Part shown: positions 53,436 to 64,000 of the stretch, one piece after another
Numbering within the stretch: the first letter of the stretch is position 1
How the letters are laid out: every line of letters begins with the position of its first letter
DNA from: Odontesthes bonariensis
Lineage: Eukaryota > Chordata > Actinopteri > Atheriniformes > Atherinopsidae
DNA length: 64,000 nt
Assembly: GCF_027942865.1 (NCBI RefSeq)
Contig: NC_134507.1
Coordinates: 33,967,711 to 34,031,710 of the forward strand
Reading direction: 5' to 3'
The notes under the pieces: model-generated
What the model saw: only the letters and a program-made list of their open reading frames with translations
What the model was told of the DNA's origin: nothing
Database searches by the model: none
Translations under genes and position numbers: made by a program

Positions 53436-54447
53436 CACACTGAAAGGTTGAATCCTAAAGTTTCTCTTTTCATTTTGGCTTGATAAATCCCAGTCTGCTC
53501 TGAGCTGAATAACCTGCCCTTCCTTTCCTAACAGCCATCAGCATCCACAGGAGCTGAAGCCCCTCCCTCTGCTTCCAGAAGCTGCTCTGCATCTGCCTGA
53601 ACCACCCAATCACAGCTTCAGCCTCCTTTCTGAGCTGCTTCCATTCTTCTGTTGGGATGCTGGACAGCAGACTTTATTTCTTTAGGAGCTTTCATCCCTC
53701 ATCCTGACAAACTAAAAGCTGTTCAGTACCAGTTTGAGCCATTAAATCAGAGAATGAAACTTTCCACCTTAAAGGATAAGACCGTTTTTTTTACATTGGG
53801 CCCTTGATTTCACATTATAACATGATGTTCTACTCACCCCTGCTTGTTGTTGGTCATTTGGAGCTGTTCCGAAGATATTCGAGAGGCGTCTGGCTGCTCT
53901 CTTGAGATATTCGGCCATGAAACGGTTTCCTATGGGCAACGTTATAATTCAATTCAATTCAATTCATTTTTATTTATATAGCGCCAAATACAACAAATGT
54001 CATCTCAAGGCACTTAGATAGTAAGTCCAATTCAAGCCAATTGGAATTCAATTAATTAATAATAATCATAATTCATAAAATAATCCAATTTATTATACAG
54101 GCACAAACTATGCTGTTTATAATTTATTAATTACTGTACACTAGCACTGATAACGTGGAGGTGCGTCGCTTACTTAAAAAAATCCGGGTTAATGTAATTT
54201 TGAATTTTAGCCGAATGAATAAATAGGCAGCAGGTCTGTGGGCTGTCTGTGGTAGTGGCACGACGAGGACGTCAGTAACACCCACTTTACGACAAAAAAA
54301 AAAAATCAAAATTACAGTAACCCGGATTTTTTTAAGTAAGCGACGCACCTCCACGTTATCAGTGCTAGTGTACAGTAATTAATAAATTATAAACATTTAT
54401 CAAGCCAAAATGAAAAGAGAAACTTTAGGATTCAACCTTTCAGTGTG
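53436..54447. repeat. Compound palindrome
   Basis: The continuous stretch 54306-54447 is the reverse complement of two separate left segments: 54114-54203 (90 bp, one mismatch to 54306-54395) and 53436-53488 (53 bp, exact match to 54395-54447). The left copy is split by about 625 bp that includes a (AATTC)n foldback repeat at 53949-54100 and an unrelated CTTAAAGGATAAGACCG-type MITE fragment starting near 53770. Confidence 0.93.
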
Positions 54448-54692
54448 TAGTTGATCCATGCAGTTGTCTTATCCACCAGTGACCTCACATTTCCCCTGAT
54501 GATCGAGGGAAGAAATGCTTTAAACTTCCTCCTCCTTTTCCTCCAGTTTGTTCCTGCTCTGCATCCTAGACGTCTCCTCTTCAGCTCATCCAGATTTGGG
54601 GTATTTTTCCAGCCATTTCTTGGGCTTTTGTGAAGCTCAGTTAGCTGCACCAACAGGTGAACAACTTTGCCGTTGCTACGGTTACACATCAT
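54440..54692 (-). mobile_element. Rex/CR1-type LINE fragment, start of ORF2
   Basis: On the minus strand it reads RRRLGCRAGTNWRKRRRKF, then LPSIIRGNVRSLVDKT, the basic leader and first endonuclease motif, comparable to RRRKR and ILGNVQSLRNK of the 12-14.8-kb LINE. The rest is absent. Confidence 0.75.
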
Positions 54693-54699
54693 AACAGAT

Positions 54700-55625
54700 G
54701 TGAAAAACTACCAGAGTGACAAGCAGAAGTCCTTTCAGCAGCATCCACACCAGCTCAGAAACATGCTTCAGAAGTCTCTGTTTTCACAGAGAAAATCTGA
54801 AGAAGATGCAAAGAATTCTGGGATAATGGTGCTGACCTGGTTCGGTTCCACCTGAACCCAAAAAATTTCATCCGGAGCCAAAAGCTTCCATCCAATTTGT
54901 ATCATCAGTCTACATTTATAAATAACTAAAGCTGATATTTGAGTTTATCATTTTATTTTTTGAACTAGAATTATATTACGGTGGAATTCTGCAGTTAAAG
55001 AAAGAAGAAAACCTCCATTTAATCAGAAGTTACAGCAGATTAAATCTATAAGTTAGTGTAAATATAAATATATATGGCGAAAAACACTAACTTAATGGTG
55101 GCACTGGAGGAAACTCAGGTATTCTGCAGAAGCACAGGAGTTCATCCCCTTCAGATCATGAATATCTGACATTGATTCCTGCTTTTAAAAGAATCAATGA
55201 GAAATCCCCAGTGAGACGACACTGCCACCAGGAGGTCAAATTGGAACATTACACTATTGTTTGGATCCAGCAATGTGTTCTTCAACAACCTTCAGTTTTA
55301 CAGATCATTACGGAGGTGGAAAAAGTGAACACAAACTACTGAAAAACACTGAAGCACAGAAGCAGCGCTCAGTGTGCTTTGGGAGCAGGAACCCCAGAAA
55401 GACTTCTGGGGACTGAGGGTATTTTCCTCATTTTTACGTCCCTTCATTCATTTGCCTTTTTCAAGCACTTGTTATTACTTCTTTGAGTTGGCTGATGTGA
55501 CAATTCTTCGTGCTGCTTCCTGCTTTTGATTAGTTTCAGGTGTAGTCTGAGTAAGAGGAGAGAATAATGCAAAACAAGAAACTGCAGCACTGATCAGACA
55601 CGGCTGGATCTCAGCAGGAAACACT
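54700..55625. other. No recognised gene
   Basis: AT-rich, no recognised elements. Confidence 0.45.
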
Positions 55626-55635
55626 CACTGAGAAC

Positions 55636-56102
55636 TAGGGCTGGGCGATATGGACCAAAAGTCATATCCCGATATATTTAGGTTGAATATCGATATACGA
55701 TATGTATCCCGATATTTTTTCCGCAAAGTGAGAGCTGTGAAATTAAATGCTCAGTCAAAGTCAAAGCCAAATACGAGTAGATTTATTGAAAACTCACTAT
55801 AAAATGTAAACATAAACACTGTATAACAAAGCTCCGTAAGGTGCACATTTAAATAAAAAAAATATCTTAAATAAAATTGGCCAATAAAATAAAATAGGTA
55901 AATCTTTTTCTGAGGGCAGCATTTATATATAAAGAGATAACAAAATAAAGTGCTCAGTTTAAGAAAAACGTTTTTAAACATCAGCTTGAGATTACCTATT
56001 TCCGATATTTGAACTATATCGATATATGCGATATGGTCTATTCCATATCTTATTTAAAAATATATCGATATATCTTAAATATCGATATATCGCCCAGCCC
56101 TA
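55636..56102. mobile_element. hAT MITE with 8-bp target duplication
   Basis: The ends TAGGGCTGGGCGATAT and ATATCGCCCAGCCCTA-type repeats are inverted. The 8-bp CTGAGAAC occurs on both sides (55628-55635 and 56103-56110), as hAT elements make. The subterminal parts are dense in ATATCGATAT-type palindromes. Non-coding. Confidence 0.95.
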
Positions 56103-56193
56103 CTGAGAACCAGATCTAACGTGTGACTTCCACTGGGAGTCCCAGGTGAATGTTTGCTTATCTGCCATGAAAATTGTTGTTGATTTAAGAAAA

Positions 56194-57648
56194 TCATTTC
56201 TCTGCAGTGTGACTACGTTGGTGTCTCTTTAGATTACCTGATGCAGTGAAAGCTGCCCCACACTGACCACAGATGAAAGGTTTCTCTCCTGTGTGACTTT
56301 GTTGGTGTGTCTTTAGACTAGATAATGCAATGAAAGCTGCCCCACACTGACCACAGCTGTATGGCTTCTCTCCTGTGTGACTACGTTGGTGTGTCTTTAG
56401 ACTACCTAATCTAGTGAAAGCTGCCCCACACTGACCACAGCTGAAAGGTTTCTCTCCTGTGTGAATACGTTGGTGTCTCTTTAGATTACCTGATGCAGTG
56501 AAAGCTGCCCCACACTGACCACAGATGAAAGGTTTCTCTCCTGTGTGACTTTGTTGGTGTGTCTTTAGACTAGATAATGCAATGAAAGCTGCCCCACACT
56601 GACCACAGCTGTATGGCTTCTCTCCTGTGTGAATACGTTGGTGTGTCTTTAGACTACCTAATGTAGTGAAAGCTGCCCCACACTGACCACAGATGAAAGG
56701 TTTCTCTCCTGAGTGAATACGTTGGTGTGACTTTACACTACCTAATGTAGTGAAAGCTGCCCCACACTGACCACAGATGAAAGGTTTCTCTCCTGTGTGA
56801 ATACGTTGGTGTTTCTTTAGATCAGATAATTCAGTGAAAGCTGCCCCACACTGACCACAGATGAAAGGTTTCTCTCCTGTGTGAATACGTTTGTGTCTCT
56901 TTAGACTAGCTAATTCAGTGAAAGCTGCCCCACACTGACCACAGCTGAAAGGTTTCTCTCCTGTGTGACTACGTTGGTGTGTCTTTAGACTAACTAATCT
57001 AGTGAAAGCTGCCCCACACTGACCACAGATGAAAGGTTTCTCTCCTGTGTGAATACGTTGGTGTGTCTTTAGACTAACTAATGCAGTGAAAGCTGCCCCA
57101 CACTGACCACAGATGAAAGGTTTCCCTCCTGAGTGAATACGTTGGTGTCTCTTTAGATGACCTAATTCAGTGAAAGCTGCCCCACACTGACCACAGATGA
57201 AAGGTTTCTCTCCTGAGTGAATACGTTGGTGTCTCTTTAAACTACCTAATGCAGTGAAAGCTGCCCCACACTGACCACAGATGAAAGGTTTCTCTCCTGT
57301 GTGAATACGTTGGTGTCTCTTTAGATCACATAATTGAGTGAAAGCTGCCCCACACTGACCACAGCTGAAAGGCTTCTCTCCTGTGTGACTACGTTGGTGT
57401 GTCTTTAGATTAGATAATGTAGTGAAAGCTGCCCCACACTGACCACAGCTGTAAGGCTTCTCTCCTGAGTGAATACGTTGGTGTCTCTTTAGATGACATA
57501 ATGCAGTGAAAGCTGCCCCACACTGGTCACATTTGTATGGCTTCTCTCCAGTATGAAGCCTCTGATGATACCTCAGATTTGATCGTTTGATAACTTTCCC
57601 ACAGTCCTTACAGCAGTGCCATCCGGATCCCTCTTGGGCTCCATGTTT
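56194..57648 (-). CDS. C2H2 zinc-finger protein, last exon with 17 fingers
   Basis: The exon begins after an acceptor (TTATTGCAG) with KHGAQEGSGWHCCKDCGK, a usual start of the finger exon in teleost poly-zinc-finger genes, and is open for about 484 codons to HQRSHTAEK and a stop. It has 17 C2H2 fingers with TGEKP or SGEKP linkers; all Cys and His are in place. The frame is nearly uniform (CGQCGAAFT) and variation is confined to the helix residues that contact DNA (for example ALCHLKR, TLSNLKT, QLCDLKR), as in a fast-evolving DNA-recognition array. Fingers 12-14 and 15-17 are near-identical modules. Product: probable nuclear DNA-binding regulator. Upstream exons (any effector domain, start codon) are not identified, so the gene is partial here. 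Confidence 0.9.
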   Translation of the reverse strand, partial: KHGAQEGSGWHCCKDCGKVIKRSNLRYHQRLHTGEKPYKCDQCGAAFTALCHLKRHQRIHSGEKPYSCGQCGAAFTTLSNLKTHQRSHTGEKPFSCGQCGAAFTQLCDLKRHQRIHTGEKPFICGQCGAAFTALGSLKRHQRIHSGEKPFICGQCGAAFTELGHLKRHQRIHSGGKPFICGQCGAAFTALVSLKTHQRIHTGEKPFICGQCGAAFTRLVSLKTHQRSHTGEKPFSCGQCGAAFTELASLKRHKRIHTGEKPFICGQCGAAFTELSDLKKHQRIHTGEKPFICGQCGAAFTTLGSVKSHQRIHSGEKPFICGQCGAAFTTLGSLKTHQRIHTGEKPYSCGQCGAAFIALSSLKTHQQSHTGEKPFICGQCGAAFTASGNLKRHQRIHTGEKPFSCGQCGAAFTRLGSLKTHQRSHTGEKPYSCGQCGAAFIALSSLKTHQQSHTGEKPFICGQCGAAFTASGNLKRHQRSHTAEK

Positions 57649-57659
57649 CTGCAATAACA

Positions 57660-57965
57660 GAGAGGAAGAAGACTTAGATCCTTTTGAAGTTCACACAAAA
57701 GATTTCTCTAAGCTAACCTACGCTAACCAACATATTCTAACTGGACCTGAACAGACCGAGCCACACAGGTCTCAATATCTCAGATCAAATGTGAACGCTG
57801 AGGGTGCGTTTATAAGTGCCCTCAGCTATCAGCACTGTGCTCTGATGTGTTCTGCACACGTTCAGCTTTTTAAGCAGTAAACTCTGCAGCTCAGAGAGAG
57901 GAGATGAAACCAGGAAACACTTTGCTGTTTTTAACCAGGAAAAACACAAACTGAGCAAATGGAAC
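57660..57965. other. Upstream intron of the zinc-finger gene, or intergenic
   Basis: No exon I can support; an effector-domain exon was looked for without success. Confidence 0.4.
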
Positions 57966-57970
57966 ATTTA

Positions 57971-60056
57971 TTAAGTGACTCTAATATCACCCATCCAGGC
58001 ACCTTTTCGGGTGAGGTCGGTCAAGGGGCTGGTCAGCTCCGCGAAGTTGGGAATAAACCTCCGGTAATATCCGGCCAGCCCCAAAAACCGCCTCACCTCT
58101 TTTTTTGTCTTAACTGAGATCCTCTGTTGTACAGCCGCTGCTGAAGGTTCCTGGGCCCGGAGCAAATTCTCATGTGACAACTGCCCTAGTGTGTGGAGTT
58201 TTGCTCTCAGGTCCAGGACGTACTGAACTTCGTTTTTACTGGGGCTTGGACCTTCCTCCCAGCTTTCCTTAACCAGGTCCAAAACCCCGTGTGGTTTTCT
58301 GCCAAACAGCAGTTCAAAGGGAGAAAATCCCGTGGAGGCCTGGGGTACCTCGCGCACTGCAAACAGCAGAGGATCTAGCCACCTGTCCCAATTACCACTA
58401 TCCCCGTGCACAAACTTACGGATCATGGACTTCAAAGTCTTATTCAGGCGCTCAACGAGGCCGTCAGTTTGGGCGTGGTAAACACTTGTTCGAATGGACT
58501 TGATTCCTAATAATCCGTACAGTTCTCTCAGTGTTCGTGACATAAATTGTGTGCCTTGATCTGTCAGGATCTCTTTCGGGATCCCGACTCGGGAGATCAC
58601 TTGAAACAGTGCCTGTGCAACACTCTTTGCAGATATGCTGCGCAGTGGCACTGCCTCTGGATATCGTGTTGCGTAATCCACCAGGACTAACACAAAGCGA
58701 TATCCGCATGCGCTTCGGTGAAATGGCCCGATGAGGTCCATCCCAATCCGCTCAAATGGAACCTTGATCAGTGGTAATGGTTACAAAGGCGCTCTCGGGA
58801 TTGCCGGTTGGTTAACTAACTGGCATTCGGGGCAGGACGCACACCAGCGGCGTACGTCTGCCCGAATGCCTGGCCAATAGAATCGGGCCATAACCCGGTT
58901 CAGTGTTTTTTCATACCCCATATGCCCAGCCATCGGGTTATAATGAGCCGCCTGGAAAACCATTTCCCGACGGCTTTTCGGGACCAACAACTGTGTTACT
59001 GTTTCTTCGGTCTGAGTGTCACCACTCACTCTGTACAACCCATCCCTGCACAATGAAAAGTGTGGATATGTCAACGCTGCGTCAGGGCGCACCATGTGAC
59101 CATCAATTTTTATCACTTGGTCAAAGGCACAGCGTAGAGTATCATCACGAGACTGCTCAAGTGGAAAATCTTCCATGGAGTCAAACACGGGAACCTGTGG
59201 CGCCTCCTGTGAAGGCGCCGCCGGCTCCCCCTCCCCGTCTGCAGTGTCGGACAACCTCGCGTCACCGCTGAGCACGGCGCACATATCCCATGTCCCTTGT
59301 CGCGAGCGCGCGCCGGGAGACCCAGCGCTGCTGTTTGGGCGTCCCCCGACAGGAGGGGAAGCACCCGTACCGCCCACTCTTCCTGTGGCCACCGGCATGC
59401 CTCCGCCGTTGCCTCAAACATCTCCAGGAAAGATTGTGGGTCATCCGTTGGCGACATCTTGTGCAGTGTGACTGCTGCGAGTGGGGGAGCTGGTGTTCCC
59501 GCTCCAGCCTGCTCCACCATCACCTCCAGCAGGTGGGTCTGTCGCTCTGACTGGTCCTGCAGTGCTGCCAGCTGCTGCCTGCTGAGAGCCGCCTGGTCCC
59601 GGCTCATCGCCGCGACCTCTGCCAGCAACTGGGCCAGCATGGTGATCGGCTGTTGCGGTTCCGTCATCTCAGTTTTTCCCTCCTGTCTTCGCTGAGTCCC
59701 TGGTCAGGCGCCAATGTGGCGTTCTTACAGCCACTGCGGGTTCTTTCAGCGGTAAGGAGGACTGAGACCGGGTGTCAGGGTAAGGGTTTTTATTTTGTTC
59801 TTTTCTTTTTCGTTTGCCCGGCTTGTTGCTCGGCTTGTTGCAGCTCTTTCCATCCGGTCTCCTTCCTGCGCTCCCTGCGCTGCGAGCCGGTTCGTTCTCC
59901 TTTCTCCTCTCCTCCTGGTTCCAGCACGCTACTGTGTTTTATAAGGAGAGTGATTAGACAAGTGGATACTGGTGTACTAATCACTCACCTGGTGCCGCTC
60001 CCCTGAGCTCTCTCCACACCTCTCTCCTGCAGCTGATGCACCACGCCCCCTCCACA
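57971..60056 (-). mobile_element. Ty3/gypsy-like LTR element fossil, partial
   Basis: A minus-strand fossil: a probable LTR of about 340 bp (60056 to 59715, starting TG and ending CA), a gag-like region, the zinc-binding HHCC region with an integrase core, and a small piece of the reverse transcriptase end lying in a non-canonical position near 58.0-58.1 kb. No second LTR is seen, so the copy is truncated and rearranged. It is broken, with several breaks, but its parts are still easy to read, so it is not ancient. Confidence 0.85.
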
Positions 60057-60079
60057 GTAATTAAAGAAGAAAAAACACC

Positions 60080-60540
60080 ACCAAGAAGCTAATATGGAGA
60101 GCGGGGAGGCCACCGTGTTCATGGTCTGCATGATGGTGATATTAATCATGGACGATCACATCAGCTAATATCGAGGCTGGAAGAGCTCACAGAGAGAGTC
60201 AGGAGATACTTTTTCATTTCATGAAGGAAGAAAGGAGAGCAGAGCACCGCAGACAAAGGAGACAAAGTGTAAGTTTAACTTATTAAACACCCGCCGGTTG
60301 TGTCTGTGTCGTATGAGAAAACATTTCAGCCGTGATAGCATGACATAGGGCTAGTGGCATACGCTAGTGGAAACACTTCAAATATGTCCGGCCAACCGTA
60401 CAAAACCGTAAACCGTAGACCTCAAACCGTGATGCACACCGAACCGTGAGTTTTGTGATCCGTGCCACCCCTAGAGTGTATTGGTCTAATGCATCACTCT
60501 GCTCTGCAATGTCTTTTACTGCGATTTGTGTGGATCCACC
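60080..60540. other. No recognised gene
   Basis: Nothing identified beyond a few MITE-like words ('gatccgtgccacccct' near 60460). Confidence 0.4.
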
Positions 60541-60549
60541 TCAGCAAAG

Positions 60550-61265
60550 GATGAGTTTTATAATCATCTTCAGACAATCTTAAATCACTGCAACTCGAAA
60601 AAGGAAATCATCCTACTCGCTGATTTTGATATCAACTGGGACATCAAGTCAGGAAAAAAATTAAACAGCTGATGGATGAATACAATTTGACACAAATCAT
60701 AAAAGGACCGACAAGAATAACTAATACGTCAAATACAACAATTGATCTAATATTTACTAATAATCCTGAAAGAATCTCTAAGACTTTGAATCTATTACCT
60801 GGACTGTCAGATCACAATTTTATCTTGTGCTCATGGAAAATTAAGAGGAAGCATTTAATGGCATCCACCAGAGGTCACCAGTTCTACTTCATACCCAAAA
60901 GCCAGCAACAATTCCTGAATGAGGAAATCCAAAACCTAGAAGGTCTAATATTCTGAAAAATAAAAAATAAAAAATTGAGGCTAGCTCAGATAACTTTATT
61001 AAAAAAGTCAATGATATTATAACACATTTCACAAAAAAAAAAGGTAAATCCAAGCAACATAGAAATAATCTGCCCTGGTTGAACAATGAAATTATAAAAT
61101 TAATGAAAAATAGAGATAAAGTCTTAAGGATGACCCGTAAGGTGAAAGCAGATTCTATATTGAGGCCATAAATGGGGCAAATGGTCATTAAAAGCTAATA
61201 TGGAACAATATGAGTTATTTTCCCACCTTAGTGATCTACAGCTCCAGGTAAATGATGAGCTAACT
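60550..61265 (+). mobile_element. LINE endonuclease-domain fragment
   Basis: It reads KEIILLADFDINWDIKSGKK, then QIIKGPTRITNTSNTTIDLI, FTNNPERI and LSDHNFILCSW, the second half of an APE-type endonuclease. Later pieces are frame-shifted (NLPWLNNEIIKLMKNRD near 61065). It belongs to a different LINE family from those at 12-15 kb and 46-50 kb; I do not name it. Confidence 0.75.
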
Positions 61266-61371
61266 GACAATCTGGGGATTACTGTGAGTTATCAATAGAT
61301 TTTTCATTGGCTCAGTTGAGGACCTTGCGAAGCCCTTTAAATGCTCACATATTTAATTTCTTTAATCTTAA

Positions 61372-62745
61372 TGTTGTGTTCACTCCTTTCACTCCTCCCG
61401 GGAGGTTGTATATTTTGTTTAGATCGCATCGATTTGGGTCTTGACGAAAACCGGAAGTGATGTAGTTCAGAAAATAAAAACGGGATAAAACGGGAAATTC
61501 TTTGCCGTCATTAAAAGAAGCATACCAACGACATGAAACTCAATACTTTGACTTACATTCTGATACATTGCCCAATGCGGCAAGTTCATTTTGAACGTTG
61601 TAAACAATCGGGAAATGTGTTTTTTCTGCATGGGCTGTTTGGCAGATTAGCATTATAGATTAGAAATATACTAGCTGTTTCTAAGGGTTTTGTACGTTAG
61701 CGGCTAGTTAGCGAAATGCTAGCACTTGTTTAGTTCACCAAACAGATTGAGGATGACGTGTTCAAAGGGAAATTATATGTAGCTTATAATGTTGTAAAAT
61801 GTGAGTTAAAGCCAGCTCAACTTTGGCTGGGATATGTTCATATGTTTTACTGTGAAGCTTTAAAATGTATGGTTTAAAATTTGTGTGTATTTGAATGCTA
61901 AAAAATGCTAAATATTGTAAATTTATTTGTTTACAGTTTAACCGGTTTTACCGTGTAATTCACAAGGCAATAAACAACAACAACAACGACTACCTTATGT
62001 TATTCGTAACATAAAGTTAAACACGAGTGGCAACCATATCTGAAGCCAAAGATTCTGCAGGAGAAAAGGACCTTACAACACTGAAAAGGAGGCGAGGACA
62101 AGCTAAAGCAGCTGTAACCAAGATGATAATGGCTGTGAGCCTTGACCTAGCTCTCACACAACTTCAAGAAGCACACAGATGTTATCATGATAGACTCACT
62201 GATGACATTGACAAAGAAGAGTTTGATGCCTATGAGAAGCTTATCTTGATGAGCGTTCATGATGTGCGTCACGAGGCTCTAGCCTGGCTGCATGAAGTGA
62301 AAAATGGAGCTGACGATCATCCAGATGTTGATGAAGAGTTAGACGTCACAAACCAAAATGATTTAGTCAATGAACCTCAAGCCGACACAAATGATGAAAA
62401 TTCTGTGTCAGGAGAGCTAGAGATGCTACAAGCTCTGCGAAAGAGGGAACAGGAAAACTTTGAAGTGCTGCTTCAACACAACAAAGAGGAGTTTGAGCTG
62501 GAACTCCAGCGAATGCATCACAAGGCCGAGCTAGATGCACAGATGCTACACAATGAACAAAAGAAGCAAGCCCTGACTGCAGATTTCTATTCTACACCGA
62601 AAGCTGGCAGGATCCCTGCAATGACACAACCGTCACTTTCACCAATATCTAGGGATTCAATATCACAATTGCTAGAGTTTTCAAGGCCAAGTAGACTCTC
62701 TTACGGTGCGATCACTCGCACCGCGTTACTCGCGCGGGTGTAAAT
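61372..62745 (+). mobile_element. BEL/Pao-like LTR element fossil, 5' part
   Basis: A TGTTG...GTAACA segment of about 640 bp (61372-62011) looks like an LTR. It is followed by a gag-like region (62027-62743) rich in charged residues with coiled-coil character. Family is inferred from the LKRRRGQAKAAVTK-type start and is not certain. Protease, reverse transcriptase and integrase are absent; other transposons interrupt it. A broken, partial fossil. Confidence 0.5.
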
Positions 62746-62960
62746 TGAATTCACTCGCCTCTTTCGCGCGAGTAAAAAAACGAGTGAATAGCTCAAGGGG
62801 CTATCCATTTCATTCTCTCATCAACCATGGCTGATATATGTACCATCGCGTCCTTGTACCTGCTGTGGCAGTCCGAGATTCGTCTGAAACGCACACGCCG
62901 TCGTGTCTGGGTCAGTGAGATCATCCGGTGGTGCATTCAGCTCGGGCTTCCAGCGGTGTT
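62705..62960 (+). mobile_element. PIF-Harbinger fragment, transposase N-terminus
   Basis: After a GCGATCACTCGCACCGCG/CGCGCGAG-rich end-like stretch, the frame at 62827 reads MADICTIASLYLLWQSEIRL then RRRVWVSEIIRW, the start of a Harbinger-type transposase. It breaks off at about 62960. Confidence 0.6.
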
Positions 62961-62984
62961 TCGCCTAAAAGTGCCTAAAATGTA

Positions 62985-63795
62985 TACCCCGGTAAAATTT
63001 GAGCCACTGACGGTATACGGTATATATCGCAGTATGGTACTTTTGTATATAAATTACAACAGAACAGTTTCTCAGTGGTTACCATAGCACCAAATAAACA
63101 CTTTCAATCAGGATGTTTGCAGCAATATTAAATTAAATGTATTGTGCAAAACAGAAAACACAGGAAATATTAAAAATATATACGTTATATTTAAAAAATA
63201 AGAAAAGGTCAATTTCCTCGAATAAACTCTGAGAGAAAAGCCGTTGCCTCTTGGATAACGTAACTTTCATAGGCGTCTTCCACTTATTCAACATGCTCAA
63301 ATATGCGTCATGTTTCAGACACCCCATTTGTGCATGTTAAGCTAACTGCTTGTTAATACGATAAGTTTTTTATTACTTTGCATGTCTTCAAAAAGAGAAA
63401 ATAAATCAGGATTTTGAGGATGTTACCGTTACACACCAGCTGAGACGCAGGGTAGCAAAACATGGGCGTGAAAACGAAACTTAGAAAATCGGCTCGGCGC
63501 ATGCGCAAAACCACAAAGTAGCAATTCTCGACAAGTAGGAGAAGTCGACAGAACACCGGCTTTGACTCGTTTCATATTCCGGAGCATGGTTAGCCCGCAG
63601 GTGGTAAAACAAAATTACTCGTGTTACCTTGTCTTGCGATTACTGTCGCCCCGCATATCCAAGCGGATGTTCAAAACTTTGCATTACTGCCGGACTCATG
63701 AGCTATTGCGGTATAAGGTATGGCAAAAAAATCTCTACCTTTGGTGAAAAATACCGCATAAGGTATGATACCGTGCATACCGCCCACCCCTACCG
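62985..63795. mobile_element. hAT-like non-autonomous element
   Basis: The left part (TATACCCCGGTAAAATTTG and GGTATACGGTATA) and the right part (ATACCGCATAAGGTATG and GCATACCGCCCACCCCTACC) are related in inverted orientation and rich in GGTAT/ATACC words, as in one teleost hAT group. No ORF of note, no clear target duplication. Confidence 0.5.
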
Positions 63796-64000
63796 AGCGG
63801 GTCGTCGGGCTGGGTCCTGGTGGGCCTGGGGTGCCGCTGGAGGCGGCCGTCATCCAGACGGAACTCCTGGAGAAGGCGGTGATTTATTTTTTTTATTTTA
63901 TTTAGTCAGGGACCATGTGCAAAGTACATTAATTACAAAGTAAAGAGATGACCTGTGTTATAAATTGGCTTTATTCTTAAACTTTATGCATTCATATTCT
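63796..64000. other. No recognised gene; window edge
   Basis: GC-rich then AT-rich sequence, nothing identified. Confidence 0.35.

Overview
This is vertebrate, almost certainly teleost, nuclear DNA. It has spliced genes with short GT-AG introns and AATAAA signals, eukaryotic tRNA genes, an SRP (7SL) RNA gene, and the usual teleost mix of L2/CR1/Rex-type LINEs, Helitron, PIF-Harbinger, hAT, Tc1 and pogo transposons and TTAA-site MITEs. Nothing indicates the species. Most of the 64 kb is repeats; the host genes are few and small.

Layout. 0-10 kb: a zinc-knuckle ORF fragment, a Tc1 relic, a broken Helitron helicase interrupted by a LINE ORF1 with an esterase domain, then two duplicated tRNA-Pro units and nested Harbinger pieces. 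11.5-15 kb: a near full-length LINE on the minus strand with one in-frame stop. 16 kb: a tRNA-Lys gene. 18-31 kb: three small genes for secreted proteins (called A1, B and C here). They share an exon plan: a short first coding exon ending in phase 2 on a split Arg codon, a second exon completing a signal peptide and (in A1 and C) ending in phase 1, low-complexity mature exons, and a stop followed by a 3' UTR intron. A fourth member, A2, lies at 44.4-45.3 kb in a 1.7-kb duplication of A1 and has a frameshifted signal-peptide exon. Between them are a repeat-borne ORF with one membrane span and a coiled coil, several TTAA MITEs and a folded pogo element.

35-43.5 kb is an RNA-gene region: four tRNA-Thr copies in repeated units, a full-length SRP RNA gene with a CRE/ATF site about 45 bp upstream, and a tRNA-Pro gene, mixed with three PIF-Harbinger elements and one exon resembling a Fringe glycosyltransferase. 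46.4-50.1 kb holds a LINE with an uninterrupted 942-residue endonuclease/reverse transcriptase ORF. 51-53 kb is a decayed hAT transposase. 53.4-54.5 kb is a compound palindrome. 56.2-57.7 kb is the last exon of a 17-finger C2H2 zinc-finger gene on the minus strand. 58-64 kb carries fossil LTR-element pieces (Ty3/gypsy-like and BEL/Pao-like) and more DNA-transposon debris.

The most interesting host signal is the A/B/C family of secreted proteins, whose function I do not recognise. A second theme is the number of short, near-perfect inverted duplications. The same-window empty sites for two transposons also give exact insertion signatures.
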